From positions 372,001-436,000 of the forward strand of contig NZ_JADIKL010000004.1 of NCBI RefSeq assembly GCF_044904705.1: a stretch of 64,000 bases of DNA, in the 5' to 3' direction. Below the pieces are notes generated by a model. The model had not been told where the DNA came from. It saw nothing but the letters and a program-made list of their open reading frames with translations, and ran no database searches. The stretch's first letter is position 1; each line of letters starts with the position of its first letter. The stretch comes from Rhodanobacter_A agri (lineage in GTDB: Bacteria; Pseudomonadota; Gammaproteobacteria; Xanthomonadales; Rhodanobacteraceae). Below, in pieces: positions 51,904-59,443 of the stretch. Both the position numbers and the translations under genes were made by a program.

Positions 51904-53250
51904 GTGGGAGTGAGGTTTTTTGGCAATGGTCTTAACGGGGCTTACCTGCGTGATGTGCTGCCGCAGGACGGAAGCGAGGTGGAGTGGGTAAAGGCCGCAA
52001 TCGCATATGGTAGCGACGAGAAGACGCTGGTTCAGAACTGCCTTGAGCTAGGCAAGCGGCTTGACATATGGATGCGATACGACCACACGGTTCCGGTGTC
52101 GCCTGCGCTACTGAATCACTTGCTCCGCTCTGAGCAGCGCAACATCTTCTGCAAGCTCGTGCCGGATGTTCTACATGCCAAGGTTATATGGTGGCGGGGA
52201 TACGGCGCCTACATAGGCTCGGCCAATCTCACGGACCGGGCATGGATGACTAACATCGAATTTGGGGTCTTTTTATCGGAAGTGGAGCTGGAGGCAGCCC
52301 GGGCGATAGGTGAACTTGAGGTTTTCTTCGGAGCACTCGAGTCATGTGATGAGCTTGTCGAGCTGACAGAAGATCTCATCAAAGAGCAAGCAGCTATTCA
52401 ACGGGCGAGGCAGAAGCTGGAAGCTGAGGCTGAGTCGAAAAGCAGAGCAATGAGGTCGCGAGGTGTTTGGGGTGGTCCCGCGTTTGTCGGGGGACGCCGA
52501 GCTGCAGTCGATCGTCAGAGGGAAGCGTTCATCAAGGAATGGCGAAACGGCGCCTCAATACTTGCCCATTTGGCGGAGCAAGCACCGTCATTCCGTCCTA
52601 TTTGGCTAAACGAGGATGTTCCGCCGGCTTGGCAGGCAGATCAGTTTCTCCACGCGTACTATTACAACCAGGTGGTAGATGGGCCCGCGCATCCCTTTGA
52701 GGACTTCTACAAAAAGAACTTTGGGAGCCCTAGTTCTGCGGTGAAAGCGGCGTTCCAGTGGTGGTCGGAACTTCGATCACCACCCTCCGAAGAAGACGTC
52801 AACTGCCACGAAAGAGCCCCGGTGATCCGGCGGTTGCTAGCCCCATCGACGATCGAGGCGCTAACCGAAGCAGAGCTCCACGAGCTCCTGCAAGCGAATC
52901 ATTCAAGTAGAGATCACATTCGGCGCATGACCTTGGAGGAGTTGCGTGTTGATCCGTCGGCCGGCGGCTCGGTGGATCGGATACAAGCGTTCGCTCGACT
53001 GCTATATCGGCAACGTAACAGCGCAGGGCAGTCGTTCCCGGAGGTGCTTGAGTTTGTTCTTGATGGCGGAGCACCGGAGGACATGCCATTGCGGCTGTTC
53101 GAAGCTGCTGGTGAGCGTGGGTTCGCACATGTCGGGAAGAATCAACTTGCGGAGATGGCGGGTTGGGCCAGACCCGAGAAGTACTCGCCACGTAACGGTC
53201 GCACCAGTAAGGCACTGAGGGCGCTGGGCTTTAACGTGAAGGTCTATTAG
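51904..53250 (+). CDS. Phospholipase D-like (HKD) family protein
   Basis: A 448-aa protein with one PLD active-site motif, HAKVIWWRGYGAYIGSANLTDRAW (about residues 92-115), in which HxK...GSxN is intact. A single motif implies dimerisation, as in PLD-type nucleases. A long helical segment (LVELTEDLIKEQAAIQRARQKLEAEAESK) and a C-terminal helical region with conserved Trp/Tyr follow. It is probably a nuclease or phosphodiesterase. The start is GTG 51904 (MGVRFFGNGLNG). AT-richer than core genes, flanked by REP elements on both sides, and preceded by the DUF2806 gene on the same strand. Confidence 0.7.
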   Translation: MGVRFFGNGLNGAYLRDVLPQDGSEVEWVKAAIAYGSDEKTLVQNCLELGKRLDIWMRYDHTVPVSPALLNHLLRSEQRNIFCKLVPDVLHAKVIWWRGYGAYIGSANLTDRAWMTNIEFGVFLSEVELEAARAIGELEVFFGALESCDELVELTEDLIKEQAAIQRARQKLEAEAESKSRAMRSRGVWGGPAFVGGRRAAVDRQREAFIKEWRNGASILAHLAEQAPSFRPIWLNEDVPPAWQADQFLHAYYYNQVVDGPAHPFEDFYKKNFGSPSSAVKAAFQWWSELRSPPSEEDVNCHERAPVIRRLLAPSTIEALTEAELHELLQANHSSRDHIRRMTLEELRVDPSAGGSVDRIQAFARLLYRQRNSAGQSFPEVLEFVLDGGAPEDMPLRLFEAAGERGFAHVGKNQLAEMAGWARPEKYSPRNGRTSKALRALGFNVKVY

Positions 53251-53332
53251 ACAGTGCGGCACCCTCACCAAAACAGCCGCTGGGTGCCGGCTGGCGTGAA
53301 GGCGGCGGGTGTGCATCGCCGGTCAGTTGCAT

Positions 53333-53500
53333 CGGAAAAAAGGTGTCAGGGACAATTTCTGACGGGGGATTGGCGGCTGGGATGAAGGCGGGGCGCGGCT
53401 TGCACTGATCGCGGTATGCAGGGCCGTGGGCGATGCTGTACGGCATAAAAACTGGGGTCAGAGTGCACTTTCTGTCCCTGTAAAGATGCGCTCCGCCCCA
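53333..53500. repeat. REP half-sites after the PLD-like gene
   Basis: AAAAAGGTGTCAGGGACAAT-TTCTGAC (about 53338-53363) and CTGGGGTCAGAGTGCACTTT (about 53453-53472) are two REP-type sequences in a 279-bp gene-free gap. They match the elements at 51597 and 58231. Confidence 0.55.
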
Positions 53501-53529
53501 TGCTTCTGAACTCAGCTTCTGTTTTACGC

Positions 53530-53886
53530 TCAGTACGGCACGTCGCCTGAATCGACCGGGGATGGCATAGACAGCTGGCTGAGCCGCTCAGCTTGCTCGC
53601 TAAGGAAATAGAGGGCGGCGAAGAGGCCTTCGGTAGTGGGCGCATCCAGCGGGCAGCAGCCTGGTTCGATAGTGTCGCTCTGGCTGTTGGTGTGGAGATC
53701 GCGGAAGGCTTCGCTGTTGGTGAGGACGCGGGCGAGGGCGCGGATGGCGGTGGTGAGGCCGGCCAGGGTGGCGGCGTCCTGCTGGTCGGGGTCGGCTTCG
53801 GCGAGCGTCCAGTAGGGGCGCGATAGCGGGTTGGTGGGGATGCGCGCATCGTCGTGCGCGACTGCCGTATGATCGGGCTTAGCCAT
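53530..53886 (-). CDS. Hypothetical small protein
   Basis: A 118-aa soluble protein. It starts MAKPDHTAVAHDDARIPTNP and contains LAGLTTAIRALARVLTNSEAFRDL and TEGLFAALYFLSEQAERLSQL, two amphipathic helices separated by a Cys-Cys pair (EPGCCPLDAP). ATG 53886 has GGAG 8 nt upstream; a TTG two codons earlier is also possible. The family is not recognised. Helical two-segment proteins of this size are common orphan genes in Xanthomonadales. Confidence 0.55.
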   Translation of the reverse strand: MAKPDHTAVAHDDARIPTNPLSRPYWTLAEADPDQQDAATLAGLTTAIRALARVLTNSEAFRDLHTNSQSDTIEPGCCPLDAPTTEGLFAALYFLSEQAERLSQLSMPSPVDSGDVPY

Positions 53887-54224
53887 GGTCAACTCTCCAG
53901 TAGTTGGTTGTGGTCAGCGGGTCGTATGGGTTGCTGCCCATGCGGCCCGCGTTGCTTTTGGTCTTGCGGATTTCCTTTAGTGGCGGTTTTCGCCGACCGG
54001 CGGCTATTGCGCTGCGGCGGTTTTGATATTAAGGCGGATGGAAAGCAAAATCTGCCGGGTGGATGGGATTAATTTGTAGGGATTGGACTTTATTTCGTAG
54101 TCCACGGATTTAATTAACTCATTCTGATTTAATTGTCGATTTAAATGGCCGGCATGAGGGTGGCGGAGGAATTGCGGCGATTGTTATAAGCTATCTCGCG
54201 GAAAATGATGAGCCAGGGGGCGCC
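53887..54224. other. AT-rich gene-free region with short direct repeats
   Basis: 338 bp, conspicuously AT-rich between about 54020 and 54200. It holds a small hairpin, TGGACT...AGTCCA (54085-54105), and three direct repeats, GATTTAATT at 54108 and 54126 and GATTTAAAT at 54138. TATAAG at 54185-54190, about 35 bp before the next gene, may be a -10 box. Confidence 0.5.
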
Positions 54225-54635
54225 ATGGAAGCAGCGATCACTGCCAAGCCGAGGGAGGTTCGTATCGGCGTTCTTTGCCTTTGGGTGGCACTGGCCTTGG
54301 GGTTGTTCGGCGACCTTCAGCACGTCATCCGGTTCGGAACGAGCGTTTCTCCAGTAGTCCTGTGCTGCAGCTATCTGCTTGCGGTGATGTTCTCGGCATT
54401 CTTCATCCACACGATTTCGCTAGGGCGAAGCTGGGCGAGGGCCACTTACCTGGTCCTGCTCTTGCTTGGTGTGGCGATAACAGCCCGTGGGCTGGTGGAT
54501 GAATTCAGCCTCGACCCCGTCGCCGCGATGATGACGGTGGGCCGCGTGGTTGTATTGGCCTGCGCGGCGCATCAGTTGTTCAGCTATCCGAGCGATGCAT
54601 GGTTCGCAAGCCGCAAGCAGGCGACAGCGTCATGA
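54225..54635 (+). CDS. Four-TM membrane protein
   Basis: A 136-aa integral membrane protein with four hydrophobic stretches: VLCLWVALALGLFGDL, SPVVLCCSYLLAVMFSAFFI, ATYLVLLLLGVAITARG and VGRVVVLACAAHQLF. The family is not recognised. Its stop overlaps the start of the M50 protease gene (ATGA), so the two are translated together and may act together, for instance as protease and membrane partner (inference). Confidence 0.65.
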   Translation: MEAAITAKPREVRIGVLCLWVALALGLFGDLQHVIRFGTSVSPVVLCCSYLLAVMFSAFFIHTISLGRSWARATYLVLLLLGVAITARGLVDEFSLDPVAAMMTVGRVVVLACAAHQLFSYPSDAWFASRKQATAS

Positions 54636-55792
54636 CGCCGCGGACTTATCGGTGGCTGGATCGAATCTGCCGGCCTATCCAGTGGATCGTTGGATTCGCC
54701 ACGGGCTTGGGTAGCTATGTCCTATGCACGATAGCGGTTGGAAATGCTTGGCGATTGGGGCCGATTCTTCCCATATTGGTCGTGACGTTGTTCGGCCTTG
54801 CGACCACCATCATTCACGAGCTTGGTCACTATGCAGCAGCACGCTGGGCCGGCATGACGGTCATGCACGTTCGCTTTGGAAGCATCGAGGTCATTCCGCA
54901 GCAGCAAGGATGGCGTGTCCGGTGGAATGCCCAGCAAAAGATCCGGGTAGGTGGCTTTGTTGTGGCTGCCTGCGATCCCCGGCGGCCTATGCGACCACAG
55001 GCGCTTTGCTTGGTCGCCGGCGGTCCGCTTGCCAATCTGGTGGCGGTGGCGATCTTTGTTGTCCTGGCAAATGTATGGCCTTCGGCGGTCGCGGGCCCGC
55101 TTCTGTGGACCTGCGCAACACTCAATGCTGGCGTAGCCCTCGGCAATCTCTTGCCCACCTCACGCGGCAAGGGCACAGACGGCATGCGTCTGCTGACCTG
55201 GGCACCAAAGGACGTAGAGAGCGATCCGAGGTTGGTGTACCTGCGTCTGCAGGCGTTGTCCATGGCCGGCGTTACCGCCGATCGGTTGCCTGGCGATCAA
55301 ATAGCAGCGTTGGAGTCGATGGCGATACCCATGCCGCTCATCGCGCTCTGGTATCGGCTGAAGGCGCACCAGAACCGTGGCGAGTGGCAGTCAGCAGCCC
55401 AGCTGCGAGAGACTTACGAGAGTTTGATGCAGGCGCTTCCTGATACGGCTCGACCCAAGATGGTTGCGGCGAATGCGGTCCTGCGTACTGAACTGGCCTT
55501 TGCAGAAGCGATGCAGAGCGGCGATGCCTCTGGATTGACTGATGGGCTGTTGCCAAAAGCAACAGCATGGCTGGTTCCCAGTCTGTGGCCACGCTGCCTC
55601 GCGCTCCGTGCGATTCTCGCCGGGAATATCGTCGAAGCAGAGCGGCTGCTGGACGAGACGAAACGCTACGCCGAGCAGTCGATGGATAAAGCATTGCCGA
55701 AGAGTGAGGCGTTGATACGAGCCTATATGTTGTCGTTGCCCGTCGATGGTATTCCCTTGTTGCGAGATGTGGCCTGCAACGAAGCTGGCTAG
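54632..55792 (+). CDS. M50-type (site-2-protease-like) membrane metalloprotease
   Basis: A 386-aa protein. The zinc motif HELGH at about 62-66 lies within a hydrophobic segment (VVTLFGLATTIIHELGHYAAA), as in site-2 proteases. AGGPLANLVAVAIFVVL and NLLPTSRGKGTDGMRLL supply the second conserved region (GxxxN/P and the DG motif). The C-terminal ~180 residues are helical (QSAAQLRETYESLMQALPD, LRAILAGNIVEAERLLDETKRYAEQ) and TPR-like. The start in the ATGA overlap with the four-TM gene is chosen over an ATG 11 codons earlier. Substrate unknown. Confidence 0.75.
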   Translation: MTPRTYRWLDRICRPIQWIVGFATGLGSYVLCTIAVGNAWRLGPILPILVVTLFGLATTIIHELGHYAAARWAGMTVMHVRFGSIEVIPQQQGWRVRWNAQQKIRVGGFVVAACDPRRPMRPQALCLVAGGPLANLVAVAIFVVLANVWPSAVAGPLLWTCATLNAGVALGNLLPTSRGKGTDGMRLLTWAPKDVESDPRLVYLRLQALSMAGVTADRLPGDQIAALESMAIPMPLIALWYRLKAHQNRGEWQSAAQLRETYESLMQALPDTARPKMVAANAVLRTELAFAEAMQSGDASGLTDGLLPKATAWLVPSLWPRCLALRAILAGNIVEAERLLDETKRYAEQSMDKALPKSEALIRAYMLSLPVDGIPLLRDVACNEAG

Positions 55793-55884
55793 TCACGCTT
55801 CTCCTTGCATGGCCGGGAGGATGTCGACGTTCTGAAAGGGTTTCTGGCCTAAGCTTGCATGAGTCGTATGTTGAAGGATGGGAC

Positions 55885-56436
55885 ATGGGTATGCGAAAGC
55901 AGGCTTTCACGGTGGCAATGGGGTTGATGATCTGCTTGTTGATCGGTTGCGGCCGAGATGTCGGCATGGCGCATGATTCGACAGTGACGTTCTATCCGTT
56001 GGGCCTGGAGTTGGTCTGTGACCAGTCCACGCCTTCGCCGTTGAGGACCGACTACCCCGTACGAGATGTTGAAAATGCCGTAGGGACGGATTGCATCGAG
56101 CGCAATTCGGGTGCCGATGCGTTGACCATCTCAGAGGGCAACATTTATCGCAACAAGGCTTTTAGTGAGCCCCTCTACGAAATCCATTTTCACATCGATC
56201 GAAAGGACTGGAAACGCGTAGACGCGGTTATGAGCAAGGCCATGCAGACCCGCAGATCTCTTGCGTTTATTGTCAATGGTTCAATAGTAGCTCGCGCGTT
56301 CGTAACGAGCGTTCCGAAAGAAGGCGTCATCGAGATGGGCGGATATGGCAGCGTCAAGGAGGCCGAAGTGGTGGTCTCGCGCTTTGAGGTTTCGCGGGCT
56401 GGAGAGCGCGTGGCCAAGGGCGGCGCGGCCCCATAA
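55885..56436 (+). CDS. Lipoprotein with SecD-P1-head-like domain
   Basis: A 183-aa predicted lipoprotein with the lipobox LLIG-C at about residue 22. The mature part includes YPLGLELVCDQ and DCIERN, then a C-terminal segment IHFHIDRKDWKRVDAVMSKAMQ, FIVNGSIVARAFVTSVPKEGVIEMGGYGSVKEAEVVVSRF. This resembles the P1 head subdomain of SecD (bsheet-helix with GxVA...T...I.G.fs..EA). Such stand-alone domains occur as lipoproteins of unknown function. ATG 55885 (MGMRKQAF) has an alternative two codons downstream. Confidence 0.6.
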   Translation: MGMRKQAFTVAMGLMICLLIGCGRDVGMAHDSTVTFYPLGLELVCDQSTPSPLRTDYPVRDVENAVGTDCIERNSGADALTISEGNIYRNKAFSEPLYEIHFHIDRKDWKRVDAVMSKAMQTRRSLAFIVNGSIVARAFVTSVPKEGVIEMGGYGSVKEAEVVVSRFEVSRAGERVAKGGAAP

Positions 56437-56439
56437 GGG

Positions 56440-56640
56440 GATGGAGGGGGTTAAACGTTTCCCGGGCCCAGGTGGCGGATCGTCGTGGACGGCCGCGTTG
56501 GCGCAGCTGGGCGGAACGACCCCGCGCAGTTTCGATCATGGCCTGGAACTTGGCGTCGCCCAGCGCTCGCTCTTGTTCGAGGTGTGTCGTCACCTGAAAA
56601 CTCGGTCTCTTAATTCCCTCCGTCCCCCTTTGGTGCGTCT
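56440..56640 (-). pseudogene. RAYT transposase tail repeat, uninterrupted copy
   Basis: Minus-strand reading gives HLEQERALGDAKFQAMIETARG then RSAQLRQRGRPRRS, the C-terminal tail style of REP-associated tyrosine transposases (LGxxxFxxxIExxxGR...RGRPR). Only the tail remains. The right end includes TCGTCACCTGAAAACTCGGT (56587-56606), which in the related copy at 61.7-63.5 kb is split by a 1589-bp insertion. The left end has the REP-like GTTAAACGTTTCCCG (56449-56463), also seen at 59342 and 61731. Confidence 0.6.
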
Positions 56641-56812
56641 TTGGCCATCCCGAGTGCCTGCATGATCGCCTTAACCACCGCCGAGGCGCGCTGTTGCGTG
56701 AGGCAGGCGAGGATGGCGTCGAGTCGTCGTCGACCAAAGCTCCGTGCGCGGGGCGGTGGTGGGTCTTGGAAGTGAACCTGACTCCGTTAGGTGTTGGACC
56801 CACTAGGTCCAA

Positions 56813-57328
56813 TCAGCCCTTCTTTTCCGGGCGCTTCCCCACGCCCGGCAACGCAGCAATCTGCTTCATCCACGCCGCCACCTGGCGCTCATCGATGTCG
56901 TCCACAGAGGCAAGTTCGACGCCACGGGTCGCCTTGCCCATGGCAACCGGTGTTACCGGAGGCACCGGGGTTAGCGTCACGCCGTTGACGAACATCAGCT
57001 TGACGTGGGTGTCGAAGGCCCCGCAGCTGAAGCACCAGCCATCGCCGACGCCGTAGTACGACATGCCCCATTTCACGCTGCGCTGCAGGCCAGGGAGCGT
57101 TTCGGCGGCCAGTTGGTCGATACGTTCCGCAATGCCGCGCTGCGGTTGCGGCAGGCTGGCGATATAGGCGAACACGGGCTTGTCGCCGACGGCGGCCTTG
57201 GCGGGGCTGGCCTTCCCGGGAGCCATGGATGCCGGCAAGGTGGTGGCGGCTGTGCCCGTTTTTGCGGCGGGAGGTGGCGCCGGCCGCGCGTTTGTCTGGG
57301 CGGGTTTGTCGGTTTTCCGGGTCGCCAT
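56813..57328 (-). CDS. DUF1801 (YdhG-like) protein
   Basis: A 171-aa protein. A low-complexity Ala/Pro/Thr-rich N-terminus (about 50 residues) is followed by a DUF1801 fold: VFAYIASLPQPQRGIAERIDQLAAETLPGLQRSVKWGMSYYGVGDGWCFSC, then HVKLMFVNGVTLTPVPP. Iron-chaperone-like or unknown function. It sits between RAYT remnants. The start at 57328 has GGAG upstream (AAGGAGTGAATC). Confidence 0.75.
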   Translation of the reverse strand: MATRKTDKPAQTNARPAPPPAAKTGTAATTLPASMAPGKASPAKAAVGDKPVFAYIASLPQPQRGIAERIDQLAAETLPGLQRSVKWGMSYYGVGDGWCFSCGAFDTHVKLMFVNGVTLTPVPPVTPVAMGKATRGVELASVDDIDERQVAAWMKQIAALPGVGKRPEKKG

Positions 57329-57436
57329 GATTCACTCCTTCTCGGGGTGGTCCAGCACCTGGCAGTGGCTCGATCCGATCGGGCCGGCTGTCCATAAGGG
57401 TAACGAGCCAGCGCCTGGGAAATCGACAGGTTCGAA

Positions 57437-57562
57437 AAGGCGAAAAGGTGTCAGGGCCCCTGTCTGGCGATGGCTAGCTCCGTGTGCGGTCTTGCGTACC
57501 GCACGGGTGCTGACGATCGCGACCCTTCAGGGGCGTGAAAAAAGCTGCCACCTTTTCCGATC
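57437..57562. repeat. Imperfect inverted-repeat element
   Basis: CGAAAAGGTGTCAGGGCCCCTG on the left (about 57439-57460) is opposed by CAGGGGCGTGAAAAAAGCTG and CCACCTTTTCCG on the right (about 57526-57561), with an inner hairpin TGTGCGG...CCGCACGG. A REP-type element. It directly abuts the stop codon of the winged-helix gene. Confidence 0.5.
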
Positions 57563-58001
57563 ATCGCACCACCAGCCGCGGCCTGAAGCGGCTGACATGC
57601 GCGGCCTCGACGCCTGCGAACGCGTCATCGGGCGTGGGCTCGGTCACCACGCGACTGGGATGCGGTCGCCGATGGACCTCTCCTACGAAGCGGTAACCCA
57701 GGGTATGCACGGTGGCGATGTAGCGCGGGTGGAGTGCCGAGTCGCCCAGGGCATGGCGCAGCTGCGAGATGGCGCGGCTCAGTACGCCCGGTGTGACGTG
57801 GTGGTGGCCCCACACGGCATCGAGCAGCGTGTCCTTGTCGACCATCGTGCCGGCATGCTCCAGCAGCGTCACGAGCACGGTATAGGCCTTTGGCTCCACT
57901 TGCCGGGCTTGGCCGTCACACTCCAGTCGGTGCGCACATGGATCGACGATGAGGCCGTCGCATTGATAGAGCCAGTGGTTGTCGAGATCGGAGGGGCGCA
58001 T
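57561..58001 (-). CDS. Stand-alone OmpR/CadC-type winged-helix protein
   Basis: A 146-aa protein consisting almost only of a Trans_reg_C winged helix (CDGLIVDPCAHRLECDGQARQVEPKAYTVLVTLLEHAGTMVDKDTLLDAVWGH, SRAISQLRHALGD, YIATVHTLGYRFVGEV). CadC-like regulators usually continue with a TM helix and a large sensor. Here a short Arg-rich tail ends at a stop abutting a REP-like inverted repeat, so it is probably truncated by the repeat or is a minimal regulator. ATG 58001 (MRPSDLDN) is chosen; ATG 58064 is open in frame but less likely. Confidence 0.65.
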   Translation of the reverse strand: MRPSDLDNHWLYQCDGLIVDPCAHRLECDGQARQVEPKAYTVLVTLLEHAGTMVDKDTLLDAVWGHHHVTPGVLSRAISQLRHALGDSALHPRYIATVHTLGYRFVGEVHRRPHPSRVVTEPTPDDAFAGVEAAHVSRFRPRLVVR

Positions 58002-58230
58002 GGCCGTGCCTGTCGATGACTTACCCTGCAAGCGAAGTGTGTGCCTGCCGATGACCGGCGCCATCTGCCATACGTAATACCTGCGGCGTGGTCTGTGCTG
58101 ATCGGTTTGGCACGATTTTTCCCAGGAACGGGGCCATGAACTGGGGCAGGTTTATTTCCTGCTTTCGGCGGCGTCGGTCGGTATCGTCCAGGAAGCAGGG
58201 CAGGCGATTGTTGCCTCGCTGCGAAATTAG

Positions 58231-58275
58231 GGGTCCGAGTGCACTTTTTGAAGTTAATAAAGTGCACTCCGATCC
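58231..58275. repeat. REP hairpin (GAGTGCACTTT type)
   Basis: GAGTGCACTTT (58237-58247) and AAAGTGCACTC (58259-58269) form an 11-bp perfect stem flanked by GGGTCC/GATCC. It matches half-sites at 53453 and lies at the 3' end of the minus-strand gene 58285-58992, where it could also act as a transcript end. Confidence 0.65.
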
Positions 58276-58284
58276 TGCTTTACC

Positions 58285-58992
58285 TCACACTGGTGGCCAG
58301 AGTTGCTGGACCGTTGGCACAAGGATCTCGTTGCCTTCGTCGAAGCGGACGCTTTGCGCGTAAATTTCCCAACGACCGTTGCCGTCATTGAATCCAATGA
58401 CGTTGTGCCATGAGTATTTGGCGTCGTCGGTATCGCCGTAGCCGACAAGCGTGCCCGAGGCTTTGGCGAAGCCTGTCGGCGACGCGACGTCCGCCCCCAT
58501 TTCGCCGCCGCTTGAGAAGCGCCGCGAATTTTTGCCGAAACCAACAGCCTCGCCTTGTTGATTGCGCCATTTCGATCCGGCGGAGGTCGCGCTTCCGATG
58601 CTATCGCCGGCGATATGCGCGATGCGCAGCGGCACGACCGTGTCCCCAGTTGTCGCCTCGCCGACACGAACCGTGCAACCGTTGACCTCGCTGGTCAGGA
58701 ACATCGACGCATTGTTATCGAGATCAACGTGGACGGTCTTCTTGCTTTCCCACGGTAGCCAATAGGCGTATAACTTTGTCGCCGAACTGCTTGCGGCCTT
58801 GGTGCGCGAGGCATAGGCCGTGATTTCGTGGACGAACGCATTCGTCGCGCCGTATTTCTTGTACACGACGTCGATCCGACAAAGCCCAGCCTGCTGCGGC
58901 ATCTTCGACGAATCGTTGGCATACGTGATCGCGTGGGTCTCGAGGAACAGGCGTTTCCCGTCGCGTAGACGCTTTGTCTGACCGTCACTCAT
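58285..58992 (-). CDS. Hypothetical protein with candidate Cys-His site
   Basis: A 235-aa protein of unrecognised family. It starts MSDGQTKRLRDGKRLFLETHAITYAND and has no signal peptide. Notable blocks are LYAYWLPWESKKTVHVDLDNN, SEVNGCTVRVGEATTGD then VVPLRIAHIAGDS (Cys then His 20 residues later), and VIGFNDGNGRWEIYAQSVRFD. The NGCTVRVG...H order loosely recalls Cys-His deamidase toxins of the CNF type, but this is weak. Its start overlaps the stop of the small secreted-protein gene upstream (ATGA), indicating a two-gene unit. Confidence 0.55.
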   Translation of the reverse strand: MSDGQTKRLRDGKRLFLETHAITYANDSSKMPQQAGLCRIDVVYKKYGATNAFVHEITAYASRTKAASSSATKLYAYWLPWESKKTVHVDLDNNASMFLTSEVNGCTVRVGEATTGDTVVPLRIAHIAGDSIGSATSAGSKWRNQQGEAVGFGKNSRRFSSGGEMGADVASPTGFAKASGTLVGYGDTDDAKYSWHNVIGFNDGNGRWEIYAQSVRFDEGNEILVPTVQQLWPPV

Positions 58993-59228
58993 CTCGGCAC
59001 CCCCCAAAGGCTATCGATGTCGACCAGCCCTGAAATCATACGTCGCTGGACAGCATCCGTCCGGTTGAGGAAGCGGCCATGGCCGAGGTCGATCAGCTTC
59101 GCCGCCTGCGCATAGCTGTCCGGCATGCGCTGCAGCGTGGCGGTGTGGCTGGCTTCGGCGGCCCGGGCCTGGCCGAACATCACGGCCAGCAAGAGGGCGC
59201 TACCCGCTTTCAGGTACATCCTGTTCAA
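58989..59228 (-). CDS. Small exported protein, first gene of a pair
   Basis: A 79-aa protein with a signal peptide (MYLKAGSALLLAVMFGQARAAEA) followed by about 50 mature residues (TATLQRMPDSYAQAAKLIDLGHGRFLNRTDAVQRRMISGLVDIDSLWG). TTG 59228 is preferred because GGGAG stands 7 nt upstream; ATG 59219 and ATG 59279 are alternatives. The family is not recognised. The ATGA overlap with the next gene suggests joint function, e.g. partner or immunity/chaperone (speculative). Confidence 0.5.
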   Translation of the reverse strand: MNRMYLKAGSALLLAVMFGQARAAEASHTATLQRMPDSYAQAAKLIDLGHGRFLNRTDAVQRRMISGLVDIDSLWGVPR

Positions 59229-59327
59229 GGCGTGTCTCCCGTCCGACAGCCAGGACAGGGGCCGGGCAGGCTCCTTCATCGACTTGAGGCGGCGCAGGAA
59301 GTTCAGGGAGTTCGTGCCACTTGGGGC

Positions 59328-59380
59328 ACAAGGGGGCGGGAATTGAACGTTTCCCGACCCCGGATCGCGGATCGCCTTTC
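59328..59380. repeat. REP-like sequence shared with 56.4 and 61.7 kb
   Basis: AAGGGGGCGGGAATTGAACG then TTTCCCGACCCCGGATCGCG (59330-59371) is related to sequences at 56435-56485 and 61711-61760. This copy lacks the transposase tail. Confidence 0.5.
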
Positions 59381-59443
59381 GCTGGGGTAACGAGCAACGC
59401 CAGCGTTACCCGTTATCTACGGGCAAGGGCGTGACCCTCAAGA

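Noticed and set aside
57180..58019. 279-aa plus-strand ORF
   Set aside because: Runs antisense through the DUF1801 N-terminus, a repeat and the winged-helix gene. No domain and unusual composition.
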